From Methanosarcinales archaeon (GTDB taxonomy: Archaea > Halobacteriota > Methanosarcinia > Methanosarcinales > Methanocomedenaceae): a DNA stretch of 5,666 nucleotides. The translations under genes were made by a program, and so were the position numbers. Below the pieces are notes generated by a model. It was not told the DNA's origin and made no database searches. It saw only the letters and a program-made list of their open reading frames with translations. The DNA lies in contig JAUWTY010000085.1 in assembly GCA_030614485.1 (NCBI GenBank), positions 1 through 5,666 of the forward strand, read 5' to 3'. Below, in pieces: positions 5,283 through 5,666 of the stretch (the first letter of the stretch is position 1; each line of letters opens with the position of its first letter).

Positions 5283-5528
5283 TCATCCCTTATACTTCCC
5301 ACCTACCACTTCCTTGATACGCTGCGCGGTCTTCAAACCTATTGACTTGACCTCCATCAGTTCATCAGTGCCGGCCCTCATCACTGTTTCCACAGTACCG
5401 AAATGGCGCAGCAATTCACCCGCAGCTGAGGGTCCAATATTAGATATTGCAGAGATAATATACTCTTGCTGTTCTTTCAATGTCATAGCCGTCTTTTTAC
5501 CATGAAGGCTTGGTGTGCTTAATCCCCG
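5283..5528 (-). pseudogene. hef: 3' fragment of hef (C-terminal helix-hairpin-helix region of the Hef helicase/nuclease)
   Basis: Hef is a euryarchaeal FANCM/XPF-like protein of roughly 750 residues: an N-terminal superfamily 2 helicase, an ERCC4 nuclease and a C-terminal tandem helix-hairpin-helix domain, acting on stalled forks. Only the end is present here. The stretch HGKKTAMTLKEQQEYIISA links to the hairpins ISNIGPSAAGELLRHFGTVETVMRA and ELMEVKSIGLKTAQRIKEVVG, ending GGKYKG as in Methanosarcina-type homologues. Recognisable similarity stops near RGLSTPSLHGKK. Upstream, the same frame continues only to a TAG at 5576-5574, and none of the three minus-strand frames up to the edge shows the ERCC4 motif ERKxxxD or its surroundings. 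A TTG at 5570 could initiate a 95-residue (HhH)2-only product, so expression is not excluded. The most likely reading is truncation by insertion or rearrangement at about 5528-5540. Confidence 0.75.
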
Positions 5529-5536
5529 AGAAATAA

Positions 5537-5653
5537 ATAAGTCACAAACCAAAAATATCAAGTTCTCCAAGTACTACTGACAAATGGAGTCAATGGGAAC
5601 GAAGCATCGACGAAGTAAGAATGTGTTGCAATGCAATTAAGGAGCAATCATGA
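5537..5653 (+). pseudogene. 3' end of an unidentified reading frame, ATGA-coupled to the next
   Basis: On the plus strand a frame is open from 5537, just after a TAA at 5534-5536, to TGA 5651-5653. It has no ATG, GTG or TTG until a late ATG at 5621. Its composition is protein-like (DKWSQWERSIDEVRMCCNAI then KEQS), and its stop overlaps the next ATG in the ATGA form typical of coupled cistrons. It may be the tail of a gene cut at the hef junction. I do not recognise it, and with fewer than 40 codons it could be chance. Confidence 0.25.
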
Positions 5654-5666
5654 CAAAAAAATCAAC
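5650..5666 (+). CDS. Start of an unidentified gene running off the right edge (partial)
   Basis: ATG 5650 is preceded by AAGGAG with a six-base gap, an excellent Shine-Dalgarno. The first residues are MTKKS, followed by an incomplete codon. The preceding frame ends in the overlapping ATGA. It begins just beyond the point where hef is broken, which would fit a gene carried by an inserted element, but five residues cannot show which. Confidence 0.5.

Noticed and set aside
5584..5640. Small plus-strand frame MESMGTKHRRSKNVLQCN before the right-edge gene
   Set aside because: No ribosome site, and it overlaps an alternative frame that makes a better ATGA junction with the next gene; too short to support.

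Overview
The window looks like a chromosomal replication-origin locus of a euryarchaeon, most likely from the Methanosarcinales / ANME-2 / Methanoperedens neighbourhood. The evidence is the gene set: the small (DP1) subunit of family D DNA polymerase, an Orc1/Cdc6 initiator, a UPF0147 protein, a Sjogren/scleroderma-autoantigen-type zinc protein and the C-terminal tail of Hef. Other support is TATA-type promoters, mixed Shine-Dalgarno and apparently leaderless starts, and remembered similarity to Methanosarcina proteins. The lineage is an inference from protein resemblance; no search was run.

Layout, left to right. Position 1-27 (-) holds the first codons of an unidentified gene joined to DP1 by an ATGA stop/start overlap. 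DP1 (24-1592, -) and a signal peptidase I (1625-2203, +) diverge from a promoter gap of only 32 bp. The peptidase converges on orc1/cdc6 (2238-3524, -). Then comes a 708-bp stretch with no gene (3525-4232). UPF0147 (4233-4523, -) reads toward that stretch and diverges from the zinc protein (4665-5258, +). The zinc protein converges on a 3' fragment of hef (about 5283-5528, -). From about 5530 to the right edge the sequence no longer reads as hef; it shows the end of one + strand reading frame overlapping by ATGA the start of another.

The gene-free stretch is the most interesting part. Upstream of orc1/cdc6 it carries at least four sequences resembling archaeal origin recognition boxes (core TTCCAg..GAAAT, usually followed by a G-tract). 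Three are on the - strand at the left (3651-3677, 3786-3812, 3828-3850) and one is on the + strand at the right (4197-4223). All have the TTCCA end facing inward and the other end facing outward. Between them lies DNA of about 18% GC by hand count (3841-4140), a good candidate duplex unwinding element. I interpret this as an Orc1-dependent oriC.

How the parts fit: Orc1/Cdc6 would bind the boxes next to its own gene and open the AT-rich segment; DP1 is part of the replicative polymerase; Hef acts on stalled forks. The locus therefore resembles the replication islands known around other archaeal origins. The signal peptidase, UPF0147 and zinc protein have no known direct role in replication. 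The broken hef end marks a probable rearrangement or insertion at the right edge.
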